A DNA stretch of 64,000 bases from Saccharopolyspora ipomoeae (GTDB lineage: Bacteria; Actinomycetota; Actinomycetes; Mycobacteriales; Pseudonocardiaceae), in assembly GCF_029952525.1 (NCBI RefSeq), contig NZ_JASAOF010000008.1:62001-126000 (forward strand). Reading direction: 5' to 3'. Under the pieces are notes generated by a model. The model searched no databases. It saw only the letters and a list, made by a program, of their open reading frames with translations, and was not told where the DNA came from. Shown here one piece after another: positions 55,584 through 62,845 of the stretch (its first letter is position 1; the number at the start of each line of letters is the position of its first letter). Both the position numbers and the translations under genes were made by a program.

Positions 55584-55601
55584 TTACTCGTCAGTAGGTA
55601 A
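55584..55601 (+). promoter_or_regulatory. Possible repressor site before the acyl-CoA dehydrogenase pair
   Basis: TTACTCGTCAGTAGGTAA holds TACT-N4-AGTA inside a wider TTAC...GTAA pair, 37 bp before the GTG start. The same half-sites occur twice before the SDR gene at 33806-33834, so one regulator may serve both. Confidence 0.45.
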
Positions 55602-55637
55602 TGCCCGGCCGTGCAGCCGGCCGATTGGAGACGCACC

Positions 55638-56981
55638 GTGTCAAACGCCCAACCCGGACAGGCTGGCGGCGCGAAGAAGCGCGACGCCATGGGCCTCGGC
55701 CTCGCGGCCCTGACCAAGATCGCCAGCGCGCCGATCATCGACAAGTTCGGCCTGCGCAAGCAGTTCGAGAACCTGGTGCAGTCCGGCACGAGAACCGGCT
55801 TCAAGGCCGCCGGCGCCGCCACCCGGTCCTTCAAGAAGGCCCAGGGCCACGACAAGCCCGCGCGGCTCACCCCGGCCCCGTCCAAGGACCTCTTCGACAT
55901 CGAGCCCGACGAGGAGCAGGCGCTCATCGCCGAGACGGTGCGCGAGTTCGCCGCCGAGCAGCTGCGCCCGGCCGCCCCGGACGCCGACGCCAAGCTCGCC
56001 CCGCCGGACGGCCTGCTGGAGCGCTCCGCCGAGCTCGGCCTGAGCGTCGTGGGCATCCCCGAGTCCCTCGGCGGCATCGGCACCGAGCGCTCCGCCGTGA
56101 CGAACGTGCTGGTCAGCGAGGCCCTCGCACACGGCGACATGGGCCTGGCCGTCGCGGTGCTCGCGCCGTCGGCCGTCTCGACCGCGCTGACCCTGTGGGG
56201 CGACGAGGACCAGCAGGCCACCTACCTGCCCGCCTTCACCGGCGAGAACGTGCCCGCCGCCGCGCTGGCGCTGCAGGAGCGGGTGGCACTCGGCGACCCG
56301 CTCAACCCGACCACCACCGCCCAGCGCACCCCGCAGGGCTACCGGCTCACCGGCGCGAAGTCGATGGTGCCGCGCGCCGCCCAGGCCGAGCTGTTCATCA
56401 TCTCGGCGAACCTCGACGGCAAGCCCGCCCTGTTCCTCGTCGAGTCCTCCACCTCGGGCCTGTCCGTCGAGGCCGAGCCCGCGATGGGCCTGCGCTCGGC
56501 GGCGACCGGCAAGGTGCACCTGGAGCAGGTGGAGGTGCCGCGGACCGCGCTGCTCGGCGAGGGAGACCTCGACGTGTTCACCGACCTGGTGCGGCTGTCC
56601 CGGCTGGCCTGGTCCGCGCTCGCAGCGGGCACCGCCCGGGCCGTGCTCGACTACGTCATCCCCTACGTCAACGAGCGCACCGCGTTCGGCGAGCCGCTCA
56701 GCCACCGGCAGGCCGTGGCCTTCAACGTCGCCGACATCGGCATCGAGCTGGAGAGCATCCGGCTGACCACGCTGCGCGCCGCCGGTCGCGCCGAGCAGGG
56801 CAAACCGTTCGCCCGCGAGGTCGCGCTGGCGCGAAAGCTGGCCACCGACAAGGGGATGCAGATCGGCAGCGCGGGCGTGCAGCTGCTCGGCGGCCACGGC
56901 TACACCAAGGAACACCCCGTCGAGCGCTGGTACCGAGACCTGCGCGCCATCGGCGTGATGGAAGGCGCGGTCCTCGTCTGA
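55638..56981 (+). CDS. Acyl-CoA dehydrogenase, alpha-type partner (FadE24-like)
   Basis: The protein has 447 residues, longer than ordinary family members because of a basic N-terminal extension of about 90 residues (ATRSFKKAQGHDKPARLTP). The dehydrogenase fold runs from EEQALIAETVREFAAEQL to the end. The usual catalytic glutamate region reads VERWYRDLRAIGVMEGAVLV without the normal IxEGTxxIQ ending, so the active site may lie in the partner. The gene pair (447 + 402 residues, 30 bp apart) resembles mycobacterial fadE24-fadE23. GTG 55638 follows GGAGA. Confidence 0.82.
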   Translation: MSNAQPGQAGGAKKRDAMGLGLAALTKIASAPIIDKFGLRKQFENLVQSGTRTGFKAAGAATRSFKKAQGHDKPARLTPAPSKDLFDIEPDEEQALIAETVREFAAEQLRPAAPDADAKLAPPDGLLERSAELGLSVVGIPESLGGIGTERSAVTNVLVSEALAHGDMGLAVAVLAPSAVSTALTLWGDEDQQATYLPAFTGENVPAAALALQERVALGDPLNPTTTAQRTPQGYRLTGAKSMVPRAAQAELFIISANLDGKPALFLVESSTSGLSVEAEPAMGLRSAATGKVHLEQVEVPRTALLGEGDLDVFTDLVRLSRLAWSALAAGTARAVLDYVIPYVNERTAFGEPLSHRQAVAFNVADIGIELESIRLTTLRAAGRAEQGKPFAREVALARKLATDKGMQIGSAGVQLLGGHGYTKEHPVERWYRDLRAIGVMEGAVLV

Positions 56982-57011
56982 GGGCTTTCGAGACGCGAAG
57001 GACTTAATCCC

Positions 57012-58220
57012 ATGATCAATCTTGAGGTCCCGAAGAAGGCGACCGCGCTGGTCAACCAGGCCTACCAGGCCGCTTCCGAGGTCTTCCGCCCGATCTCGCG
57101 CAAGTACGACCGCGCCGAGCACGACTACCCCAAGGAGCTCGACACCCTCGCCGCCCTGCTCGACGGGCTCAACTCGTCCGGTGAGGGCGGCGCGGGCGCG
57201 GCCGGCGTGCGCAAGAGCGGCGACGACGCCCAGAAGGGCAACCGCAACGGCGCGAACCTGAACCTGGTGCTGGGCACCATGGAGATGTGCTGGGGCGACG
57301 TCGCGATGCTGCTGGCCATGCCGCGCCAGGGCCTGGGCAACGCGGCCATCGCCTCGGTCGCCAACGAGGAGCAGGCCAAGCGCTTCGCGAACGTGTGGGC
57401 GGCGATGGCCATCACCGAGCCGCACACCGGCTCGGACTCGGCCAACATCACCACCACCGCCGAGCTCGACGGCGACGAGTACGTGCTCAACGGCGAGAAG
57501 ATCTTCGTCACCGCGGGTCAGCGGGCCGACACCGTCGTGGTGTGGGCGACGCTGGACAAGACGAAGGGCCGCGCGGCCATCAAGTCGTTCGTGGTGGAGA
57601 AGACCCGCCCTGGCATCAAGGTGGAGCGGCTGGAGCACAAGCTCGGCATCAAGGCCTCCGACACCGCAGTCATCCGGCTGGACAACTGCCGGGTGCCGAA
57701 GGAGAACCTGCTGGGCTCGCCGGAGATCGACACCAAGTCCGGCTTCGCGGGCGTCATGCAGACCTTCGACAACACCCGTCCGCTGGTGGCCGCGATGGCC
57801 ATCGGCGTCGCGCGGGCCGCGCTGGAGGAGACCCAGAAGGTCCTCGCCGAGGCAGGCGTGACGGTCGACTACGACCGCCCGGCCAACTCGCAGCACGCCG
57901 CCGCCGCTGCGTTCCTGCAGCTGGAGGCGGACTACGAGGCCGCGTACCTGCTGACGCTGCAGGCGGCGTGGATGGCCGACAACCGCAAGCCGAACTCGCT
58001 GCAGGCGTCGATGGCCAAGGCCAAGGCCGGTCGCTCGGTCGTCGACATCACCCTGCGCTGCGTGGAGCTGTGCGGCACCGTCGGCTACACGGAGGAGTCG
58101 CTGCTGGAGAAGTGGTCCCGCGACTCGAAGATCCTCGACATCTTCGAGGGGACCCAGCAGATCCAGCAGCTCATCGTCGCCCGCCGCCTGCTCGGCAAGT
58201 CCAGCGCCGAGCTCAAGTGA
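57012..58220 (+). CDS. Acyl-CoA dehydrogenase, catalytic partner (FadE23-like)
   Basis: The protein has 402 residues. The typical acyl-CoA dehydrogenase features AMAITEPHTGSDSANI, GEKIFVTAGQRAD, KLGIKASDTAVIRLDNCRVP and ILDIFEGTQQIQQLIVARRLLG are complete, including the EGTQQIQ FAD/active-site ending. With the gene upstream it probably forms a heterotetramer like FadE23-FadE24 of M. tuberculosis. Substrate unknown (long-chain or sterol side-chain acyl-CoA are candidates). ATG 57012 is isolated by 30 bp from the upstream stop. Confidence 0.88.
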   Translation: MINLEVPKKATALVNQAYQAASEVFRPISRKYDRAEHDYPKELDTLAALLDGLNSSGEGGAGAAGVRKSGDDAQKGNRNGANLNLVLGTMEMCWGDVAMLLAMPRQGLGNAAIASVANEEQAKRFANVWAAMAITEPHTGSDSANITTTAELDGDEYVLNGEKIFVTAGQRADTVVVWATLDKTKGRAAIKSFVVEKTRPGIKVERLEHKLGIKASDTAVIRLDNCRVPKENLLGSPEIDTKSGFAGVMQTFDNTRPLVAAMAIGVARAALEETQKVLAEAGVTVDYDRPANSQHAAAAAFLQLEADYEAAYLLTLQAAWMADNRKPNSLQASMAKAKAGRSVVDITLRCVELCGTVGYTEESLLEKWSRDSKILDIFEGTQQIQQLIVARRLLGKSSAELK

Positions 58221-58293
58221 TCCCTCCCCCGCTCAACGCGAACCCGGCCCGGGACCGTCCTCAGCGGACGCCCCCGGGCCGGTCCCGTGTCAA

Positions 58294-58490
58294 GGGGAGG
58301 GAAGTTTTCATGAAAACTTCCCTCCCCCACCAGAACCGAGGTTTTCATGAAAACTTCCCCACTCGAGGAGGGATCCGCACGTCAGGAGACCCCTCACGGG
58401 GGTCTTCCGACAACTCGGGTGGATGGTTGTGGGGACAGTTTTCATGAAAACTTCGGTTTTGGGGTGGAGGGGAGGTTTTCATGAGAACTT
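58294..58490. repeat. Third palindrome cluster of the GTTTTCATGAAAAC family
   Basis: Cores start at 58304, 58341, 58438 and 58475 (variant GTTTTCATGAGAAC), giving steps of 37, 97 and 37 bp. The first extends to a perfect 34-bp palindrome (58294-58327, arm GGGGAGGGAAGTTTTCA). In both pairs exactly 23 bases separate the cores. The cluster lies between the convergent acyl-CoA dehydrogenase and alpha/beta-hydrolase genes. Confidence 0.8.
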
Positions 58491-58530
58491 CCCCGTGGCC
58501 GGAACCGAACGTTCGTGGAGACCGCGGGCT

Positions 58531-59478
58531 TCAGCCTTCCGCGACCTCTCCGAGGGTGTTGCCGACGAGGCTGTAGAGGGTTTCGGCGAGTTGGGTGAGG
58601 CCGGGTTCTTCGGCCGGGTAGTGGCCGCAGCCTTCGAGCATGACGACCGCGGTCGGGGCCTTGATGCGGTCGAGGAAGCGGAGGCTGAGCTCCGGGGGCG
58701 TCCAGTCGTCGGCCGCCGGGTGGGTGAGGATCACCGGTGTCTCGGCGAAGTCCTCCGGTGGCGTGTGGCGGTAGCGGGCGAAGCTGGTCAGCAGGCCGAT
58801 CGGGGCGTGCAACCCGCCGCCCCGGGGATCGGCGGCGCACAGCGCCGAGAGCTCCGGGTTCCGGCTGATCCTGCCGACCTCGGCCATCCACCGCATCGGC
58901 ACCCGCACCCCGCCGACCAGCCGCTCCGCCACGGCCAGGAGGGGCGCCGGGATCGAGCCGAGGAAGCCGCGGGCCGCGCGCCGACGGGCGTCCGGGTCGG
59001 CCGGGTCGAGCAGGCAGGTGGCGACCACGGCGGAGACCTGGCCGGTGCGGGCGGCGACCTCGTAGGCCAGCATCCCGCCCATGCTCGCGCCGACCAGCAC
59101 CAGCGGCCGGTCGTCCCGCAGCCGTTCGGCGAGGACCAGTTCGCACAGCAGCTCCACCCAGTGGCCGTAGCGGATCCGGCCGGGCCGGTCGACGCCGCTG
59201 GCGCCGTAGGGCGGCAGGTCCGGGAGCAGCAGGTCGGCCATGCCCGCGACCGGCGAGCACACCGGCCACAGCGCCCCGGAGTGACCGGCTGCGCCGTGGA
59301 TCGCCATCACCCGGGCGGGAGCGTCCGGGGCCGCCGCTCGGGCGATGTGCACGTGACCGCCCCGCCAGCGCCACCAGGTCGACGTCGGCTCCACCGCGGT
59401 GGCGCGCCGCCGGTAGGAATCCGGCAGGAAGCGGGCATAACTCGCGCTGTCCACCCCACCAGGGTGAGCGCCGATCAC
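58531..59478 (-). CDS. Alpha/beta-fold hydrolase
   Basis: The protein has up to 315 residues. The fold elements are MAIHGAAGHSGALWPV (oxyanion region), LVLVGASMGGMLAYEVAAR with the GxSxG nucleophile serine, a late aspartate in TPVILTHPAADDWTPP, and the catalytic histidine in LEGCGHYPAEEPG. Esterase, lipase or haloalkane-type activity cannot be told apart. GTG 59478 gives the longest form; GTG 59454 is an alternative. It is divergent from the molybdopterin-fold gene and shares repeated sites with it. Confidence 0.8.
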   Translation of the reverse strand: MIGAHPGGVDSASYARFLPDSYRRRATAVEPTSTWWRWRGGHVHIARAAAPDAPARVMAIHGAAGHSGALWPVCSPVAGMADLLLPDLPPYGASGVDRPGRIRYGHWVELLCELVLAERLRDDRPLVLVGASMGGMLAYEVAARTGQVSAVVATCLLDPADPDARRRAARGFLGSIPAPLLAVAERLVGGVRVPMRWMAEVGRISRNPELSALCAADPRGGGLHAPIGLLTSFARYRHTPPEDFAETPVILTHPAADDWTPPELSLRFLDRIKAPTAVVMLEGCGHYPAEEPGLTQLAETLYSLVGNTLGEVAEG

Positions 59479-59510
59479 CCGGCCGACAACTCTCCCGCTT
59501 CGCGTCGCCT

Positions 59511-59585
59511 TCCGCAGATGCGTTGGTAAGAACGTGAACTATCCGCAGATGCGTGCGAACCACTGCTGTGAGTGATCGTCTGCGG
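59511..59585. promoter_or_regulatory. Repeated CCGCAGA sites between divergent genes
   Basis: TCCGCAGATGCGT occurs at 59511-59523 and again at 59542-59554 (31 bp on), and CCGCAGA in reverse at 59579-59585. The divergent gap lies between the alpha/beta-hydrolase and the molybdopterin-fold gene. Direct and inverted half-sites at about three helical turns suggest a shared operator. Confidence 0.45.
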
Positions 59586-59646
59586 CTCGAACCCACCCCT
59601 GATCGGCGGATGTGACCCCCTCCGCAGCGCTCTACCGTGCTTGATC

Positions 59647-60174
59647 ATGAACCCGTCGAGCAGTGCGGTGGACAGGCTCGTGCCGACCCAGCGGAAACCC
59701 CTCGAACCGGGCCAGGTGCTCGTCACCGGCGACGTGGCCGACGACAAGCTCATCGACACCCGCGACCTCGACGCCCGCGCGGGCGAACCGCTGGACGTCG
59801 ACTACGCGACCAGGCGAATCCGCGAGGCGCACCGGGTGCGCGGGGTCCCGCTGCACGAGGTCCTGTCCGAGCTGGAGCCGCGCTGGGACCGGCGGCACAA
59901 GATGGGCCGGCTCAACGTCGTGGTCGTCGCGATCTCCGAGGACGGCTTCCAGGTGGTGCTGTCGCTGGCCGAGATCGACCCGGAGTTCGGCGCCAACGGG
60001 GCGCTGCTGGCCACCCGCTACAACGATGAGACCCTGCAACGCCCGACGCTGGTGCTCCCCGGCGACGGACGAGCCAGCCGCTACGTCCGCCAACTCTGCC
60101 GCCTCCGCCTCGTCACCGTGCCCCCGCAGGACGAACCTCAGTCCAAGTCGGACATGTCCAGCACGAACCGGTAG
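59647..60174 (+). CDS. Small molybdopterin-oxidoreductase-fold protein lacking the usual Mo-cysteine
   Basis: The 175-residue protein resembles the SUOX/YedY molybdopterin-binding fold: VTGDVADDKLIDTRDLDA, GVPLHEVLSELEPRWDRR, FQVVLSLAEIDPEF and RPTLVLPGDGRASRYVRQL. In true family members a cysteine binds Mo; here the only cysteine is near the C-terminus (LCRLRLV), so cofactor binding is doubtful. ATG 59647 is chosen over a longer frame because TACCGT lies eight bases upstream without a ribosome-binding site. Its 3' end overlaps the convergent dehydrogenase gene by 37 bp. Confidence 0.6.
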   Translation: MNPSSSAVDRLVPTQRKPLEPGQVLVTGDVADDKLIDTRDLDARAGEPLDVDYATRRIREAHRVRGVPLHEVLSELEPRWDRRHKMGRLNVVVVAISEDGFQVVLSLAEIDPEFGANGALLATRYNDETLQRPTLVLPGDGRASRYVRQLCRLRLVTVPPQDEPQSKSDMSSTNR

Positions 60175-61169
60175 CGCACGTCACCCCGCCCCAGACGCTC
60201 CAGGGCCTCGTTGACCTGCGCGGACGGCAGCACTTCGACGTCGGCGACCAGGTCGTGCTCGGCGCAGAACTCCAGCATCGCCCGCGTCGCGGGACGCCCG
60301 CCGCTCCCGGCGGCGGTGAGCTTCTTGCGGCCGACCAGCAGGTCCATCGCCTCCAGCGAGATCGGGCCGAGGTGACCGACCACGGCGAGCGTGCCGTCCA
60401 CGGCCACCAGCCGCAGGTAGGAGCCGAGATCGTGGGCGGCGGAGATGGTGTCGATGACGACGTCGAAGCTCTCGCGCGAGGCCGCCATCCGGTCGTCCTC
60501 AGTGGACACGATCAGGTCGCGGGCGCCGAGTTCCAGGGCGTCGTCGAGCTTGTCGGGCGTTCGGCTGATCACCGCGACCTCCGCGCCGAGCGCGACCGCG
60601 AACTTGACCGCCAGGTGCCCCAGCCCGCCCAGACCCGCCACGGCGACGCGACTGCCGGGACCGACGCCGAGCGCGCGCAGCGGTTCCCACACGGTGACGC
60701 CCGCGCAGAGCAGCGGTGCGGCGGCCGCCGGATCGAGCCCGTCGGGCAGCGCGTAGGCGAAGGACTCCCGCACGACGTACTCGCGGGCGTAGCCACCGAG
60801 GGTGGTCGTCCCGTCGTGCCGATCGGTGCCGCCGTAGGTCGTCGTCGGGAACTCGTGGCAGAAGTTCTCCTGCCCCGCCAGGCACATCGCGCACTGCCCG
60901 CAGGAGTCGACGATGTTGCCGACGGCCACGGCGTCGCCGACCGCGAAACCGGTGACCGCCGAGCCGATCTCGGTCACGGTCCCGGTGAACTCGTGGCCGG
61001 GCACGACGGCCCCGTCGGCGTTGTTGATGCTGTGCAGGTCGGTGTGGCAGACGCCGCAGCGCTCGACTCGCACCGCGATGTCGTCGGCACGCAGGTCGCG
61101 CCGTTCGAGGGGGACCTGGCGCAGCGTCGCCGCAGGTCCGTCCGCCCGCCATCCCGTGGTGGTCCTCAT
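60138..61169 (-). CDS. Zinc-dependent alcohol dehydrogenase (MDR superfamily)
   Basis: The protein has 343 residues. The catalytic zinc ligands are Cys38 and His59 with Glu60 (VERCGVCHTDLHS, VVPGHEF); the structural zinc is held by CGQCAMCLAGQENFC; the cofactor fold is VAGLGGLGHLAVKFAVALGA. The layout is close to the cinnamyl/YahK-type NADP-dependent alcohol dehydrogenases. ATG 61169 is divergent from a TetR gene 94 bp away, with paired operators between them, so TetR control is likely. Confidence 0.9.
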   Translation of the reverse strand: MRTTTGWRADGPAATLRQVPLERRDLRADDIAVRVERCGVCHTDLHSINNADGAVVPGHEFTGTVTEIGSAVTGFAVGDAVAVGNIVDSCGQCAMCLAGQENFCHEFPTTTYGGTDRHDGTTTLGGYAREYVVRESFAYALPDGLDPAAAAPLLCAGVTVWEPLRALGVGPGSRVAVAGLGGLGHLAVKFAVALGAEVAVISRTPDKLDDALELGARDLIVSTEDDRMAASRESFDVVIDTISAAHDLGSYLRLVAVDGTLAVVGHLGPISLEAMDLLVGRKKLTAAGSGGRPATRAMLEFCAEHDLVADVEVLPSAQVNEALERLGRGDVRYRFVLDMSDLD

Positions 61170-61183
61170 CAGAAGTCCTCCAA

Positions 61184-61250
61184 ACAGACCATTCTGTCTA
61201 TTTCAAGCTAGCCCCGGATCGCACCAAAAGCAAACCAACTGTTCTGTTTG
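61184..61250. promoter_or_regulatory. Divergent operators for ADH and TetR genes
   Basis: ACAGACCATTCTGT (61184-61197) and CAAACCAACTGTTCTGTTTG (61231-61250) both carry TTCTGTnT next to an inverted partner. They lie in the 94-bp gap between the divergent alcohol dehydrogenase and TetR genes. TetR autoregulation is the usual arrangement; binding is not shown. Confidence 0.55.
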
Positions 61251-61263
61251 CTACCCTGCGAGG

Positions 61264-61851
61264 ATGGTCGACAAGCCGCTGACCTCGCGCGGAGCCGCCA
61301 CGCGCGACCGCATCATCGAGATCGCCACCCGCGAGTTCGCCCAGCACGGGATCGCCGGAGCGCGCATCGAGCGGATCGTCGCCGACGCGCGCACCAACAA
61401 GGCCCAGCTCTACGGCTACTTCGGCAACAAGGAAGCGCTGTTCGACGCGATCTTCAACGCCTCCCTGGACCGGATCGTCGACGCCGTCCCGATCGGCGAC
61501 GACCTCGCCGACTGGGCCGTCCGCCTCTACGACGACTACCTGCGACGCCCCGACCTGGTCCGGCTGGCCACCTGGTCGCGCCTGGAGCGCCGCCCCACCG
61601 GCGACCTGCTGCCCGACGCCGACCACCGCCACGACCACAAGCTGCGCGCCATCGCCGAGGGCCAGGACGCGGGCCGGATCCGCCCCGGAGACCCGTTCGA
61701 CGTGATGACCCTGGTCATCTCGATGTCGATGGCCTGGTCCCCGGTCAGCAACGTCTTCGCCGCCCACGCCGACGAACCCGAAGAAGCCCACGAGCGCCGC
61801 CGCCGGCTGCTCCGCGACTCGGTCCACCGCGCCGTCATGGTGGCTTCTTGA
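61264..61851 (+). CDS. TetR-family transcriptional regulator
   Basis: This 195-residue regulator has an N-terminal HTH at about residues 12-58 (TRDRIIEIATREFAQHGIAG, ARTNKAQLYGYFGNKEALFDAIF) and a helical ligand domain. It probably represses the divergent alcohol dehydrogenase gene. ATG 61264 lies six bases after TACCCT, with only a GCGAGG in between, a possible leaderless start. Confidence 0.9.
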   Translation: MVDKPLTSRGAATRDRIIEIATREFAQHGIAGARIERIVADARTNKAQLYGYFGNKEALFDAIFNASLDRIVDAVPIGDDLADWAVRLYDDYLRRPDLVRLATWSRLERRPTGDLLPDADHRHDHKLRAIAEGQDAGRIRPGDPFDVMTLVISMSMAWSPVSNVFAAHADEPEEAHERRRRLLRDSVHRAVMVAS

Positions 61852-61947
61852 CAGGGTTCGCGGGCGGTGGCTAGCGTTCCGCTTCACGGCCCAGGGGCCG
61901 GACAACCGCATACTCGCCCGCTTCCGGCGGGCGGTCGCTAGAGACTC

Positions 61948-61995
61948 AGAGAACAGTGACCCGTGCTCATCCCGGGGACCACTGTTCTCTTTTTT
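61948..61995 (+). terminator. Terminator or attenuator before the SDR gene
   Basis: AGAGAACAGTG (61948-61958) pairs perfectly with CACTGTTCTCT (61980-61990) and is followed by TTTTT. It is 96 bp past the TetR stop but only 42 bp before the next start codon, so it could also work as an attenuator in the leader of the SDR operon. Confidence 0.75.
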
Positions 61996-62037
61996 CATGC
62001 CCGAGAGGTCCGGCCGCGCGCCGGAGGAAGGCGTTCC

Positions 62038-62814
62038 ATGGACATTCGCGACTTCTCGCTGGAGGCGTTCTCGCTGGCCGGCAAGAACGCCGTCGTCACC
62101 GGCGGCAACACCGGGCTCGGGCAGGCGTTCACGCTGGCGCTGGCCAAGGCCGGTGCCGACGTGTTCGTGCCCAGCGTGCTCGACGACGACGGCGCCACCC
62201 GCGAGCTCGTCGAGGCCGAGGGGCGCCGGATGGAGTTCCTGCACGTCGACATCACCGCCGACGGAGCGCCGCGCCGGGTCGTCGACGAGTGCGCGACGCG
62301 GCTCGGATCGGTGGACGTGCTGATCAACTCGGCCGGGATCTGCCACACCGCCGAGGTCGCCGACTTCGGCCGCGAGCAGTGGGACCCGATGGTGGGGGTG
62401 AACCTGACCGCGCCGTTCGAGCTGGGGCGCGAGGCCTCCCGGCTCATGGTCGAGCAGCGCTCCGGGAAGATCATCAACATCGCGTCGCTGTTCTCCTTCC
62501 TCGGCGGCCAGTGGTCCCCCGCCTACGCGGCGACCAAGCACGGCATCGTCGGCTTCACCAGGGCCTACTGCGACGAGCTCGCGCAGCACAACATCCAGGT
62601 CAACGCCATCGCGCCCGGCTACTTCGCCACCGCCATCACCGAGCGGACCCGGGCGAACCCCGAGACCAACCAGCGCGTCCTCGACCACATCCCGGCCGGC
62701 CGCTGGGGCGAGGTCGCCGATCTGATGGGCGCGGCGATCTTCCTCGCCAGCCGCGCCTCCGACTACGTCAACGGCCAGGTGCTCACCGTCGACGGCGGCT
62801 ACCTCACCCGCTGA
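62038..62814 (+). CDS. Short-chain dehydrogenase (KduD/gluconate 5-dehydrogenase-like)
   Basis: This 258-residue SDR has VVTGGNTGLGQAFTLALAKAG, NSAGICHTAE, the serine in IINIASLFSFLGG and YAATKHGIVGF; the start FSLEAFSLAGKNAVVTG resembles 2-deoxy-D-gluconate 3-dehydrogenase and gluconate 5-dehydrogenase. ATG 62038 follows GGAGGAAGG. The flavoenzyme gene starts 31 bp downstream, so the two are probably one operon for sugar-acid or polyol oxidation; the substrate is inferred only. Confidence 0.87.
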   Translation: MDIRDFSLEAFSLAGKNAVVTGGNTGLGQAFTLALAKAGADVFVPSVLDDDGATRELVEAEGRRMEFLHVDITADGAPRRVVDECATRLGSVDVLINSAGICHTAEVADFGREQWDPMVGVNLTAPFELGREASRLMVEQRSGKIINIASLFSFLGGQWSPAYAATKHGIVGFTRAYCDELAQHNIQVNAIAPGYFATAITERTRANPETNQRVLDHIPAGRWGEVADLMGAAIFLASRASDYVNGQVLTVDGGYLTR

Positions 62815-62845
62815 AAACCCTTCCACGATACGGAGAACGACAACC

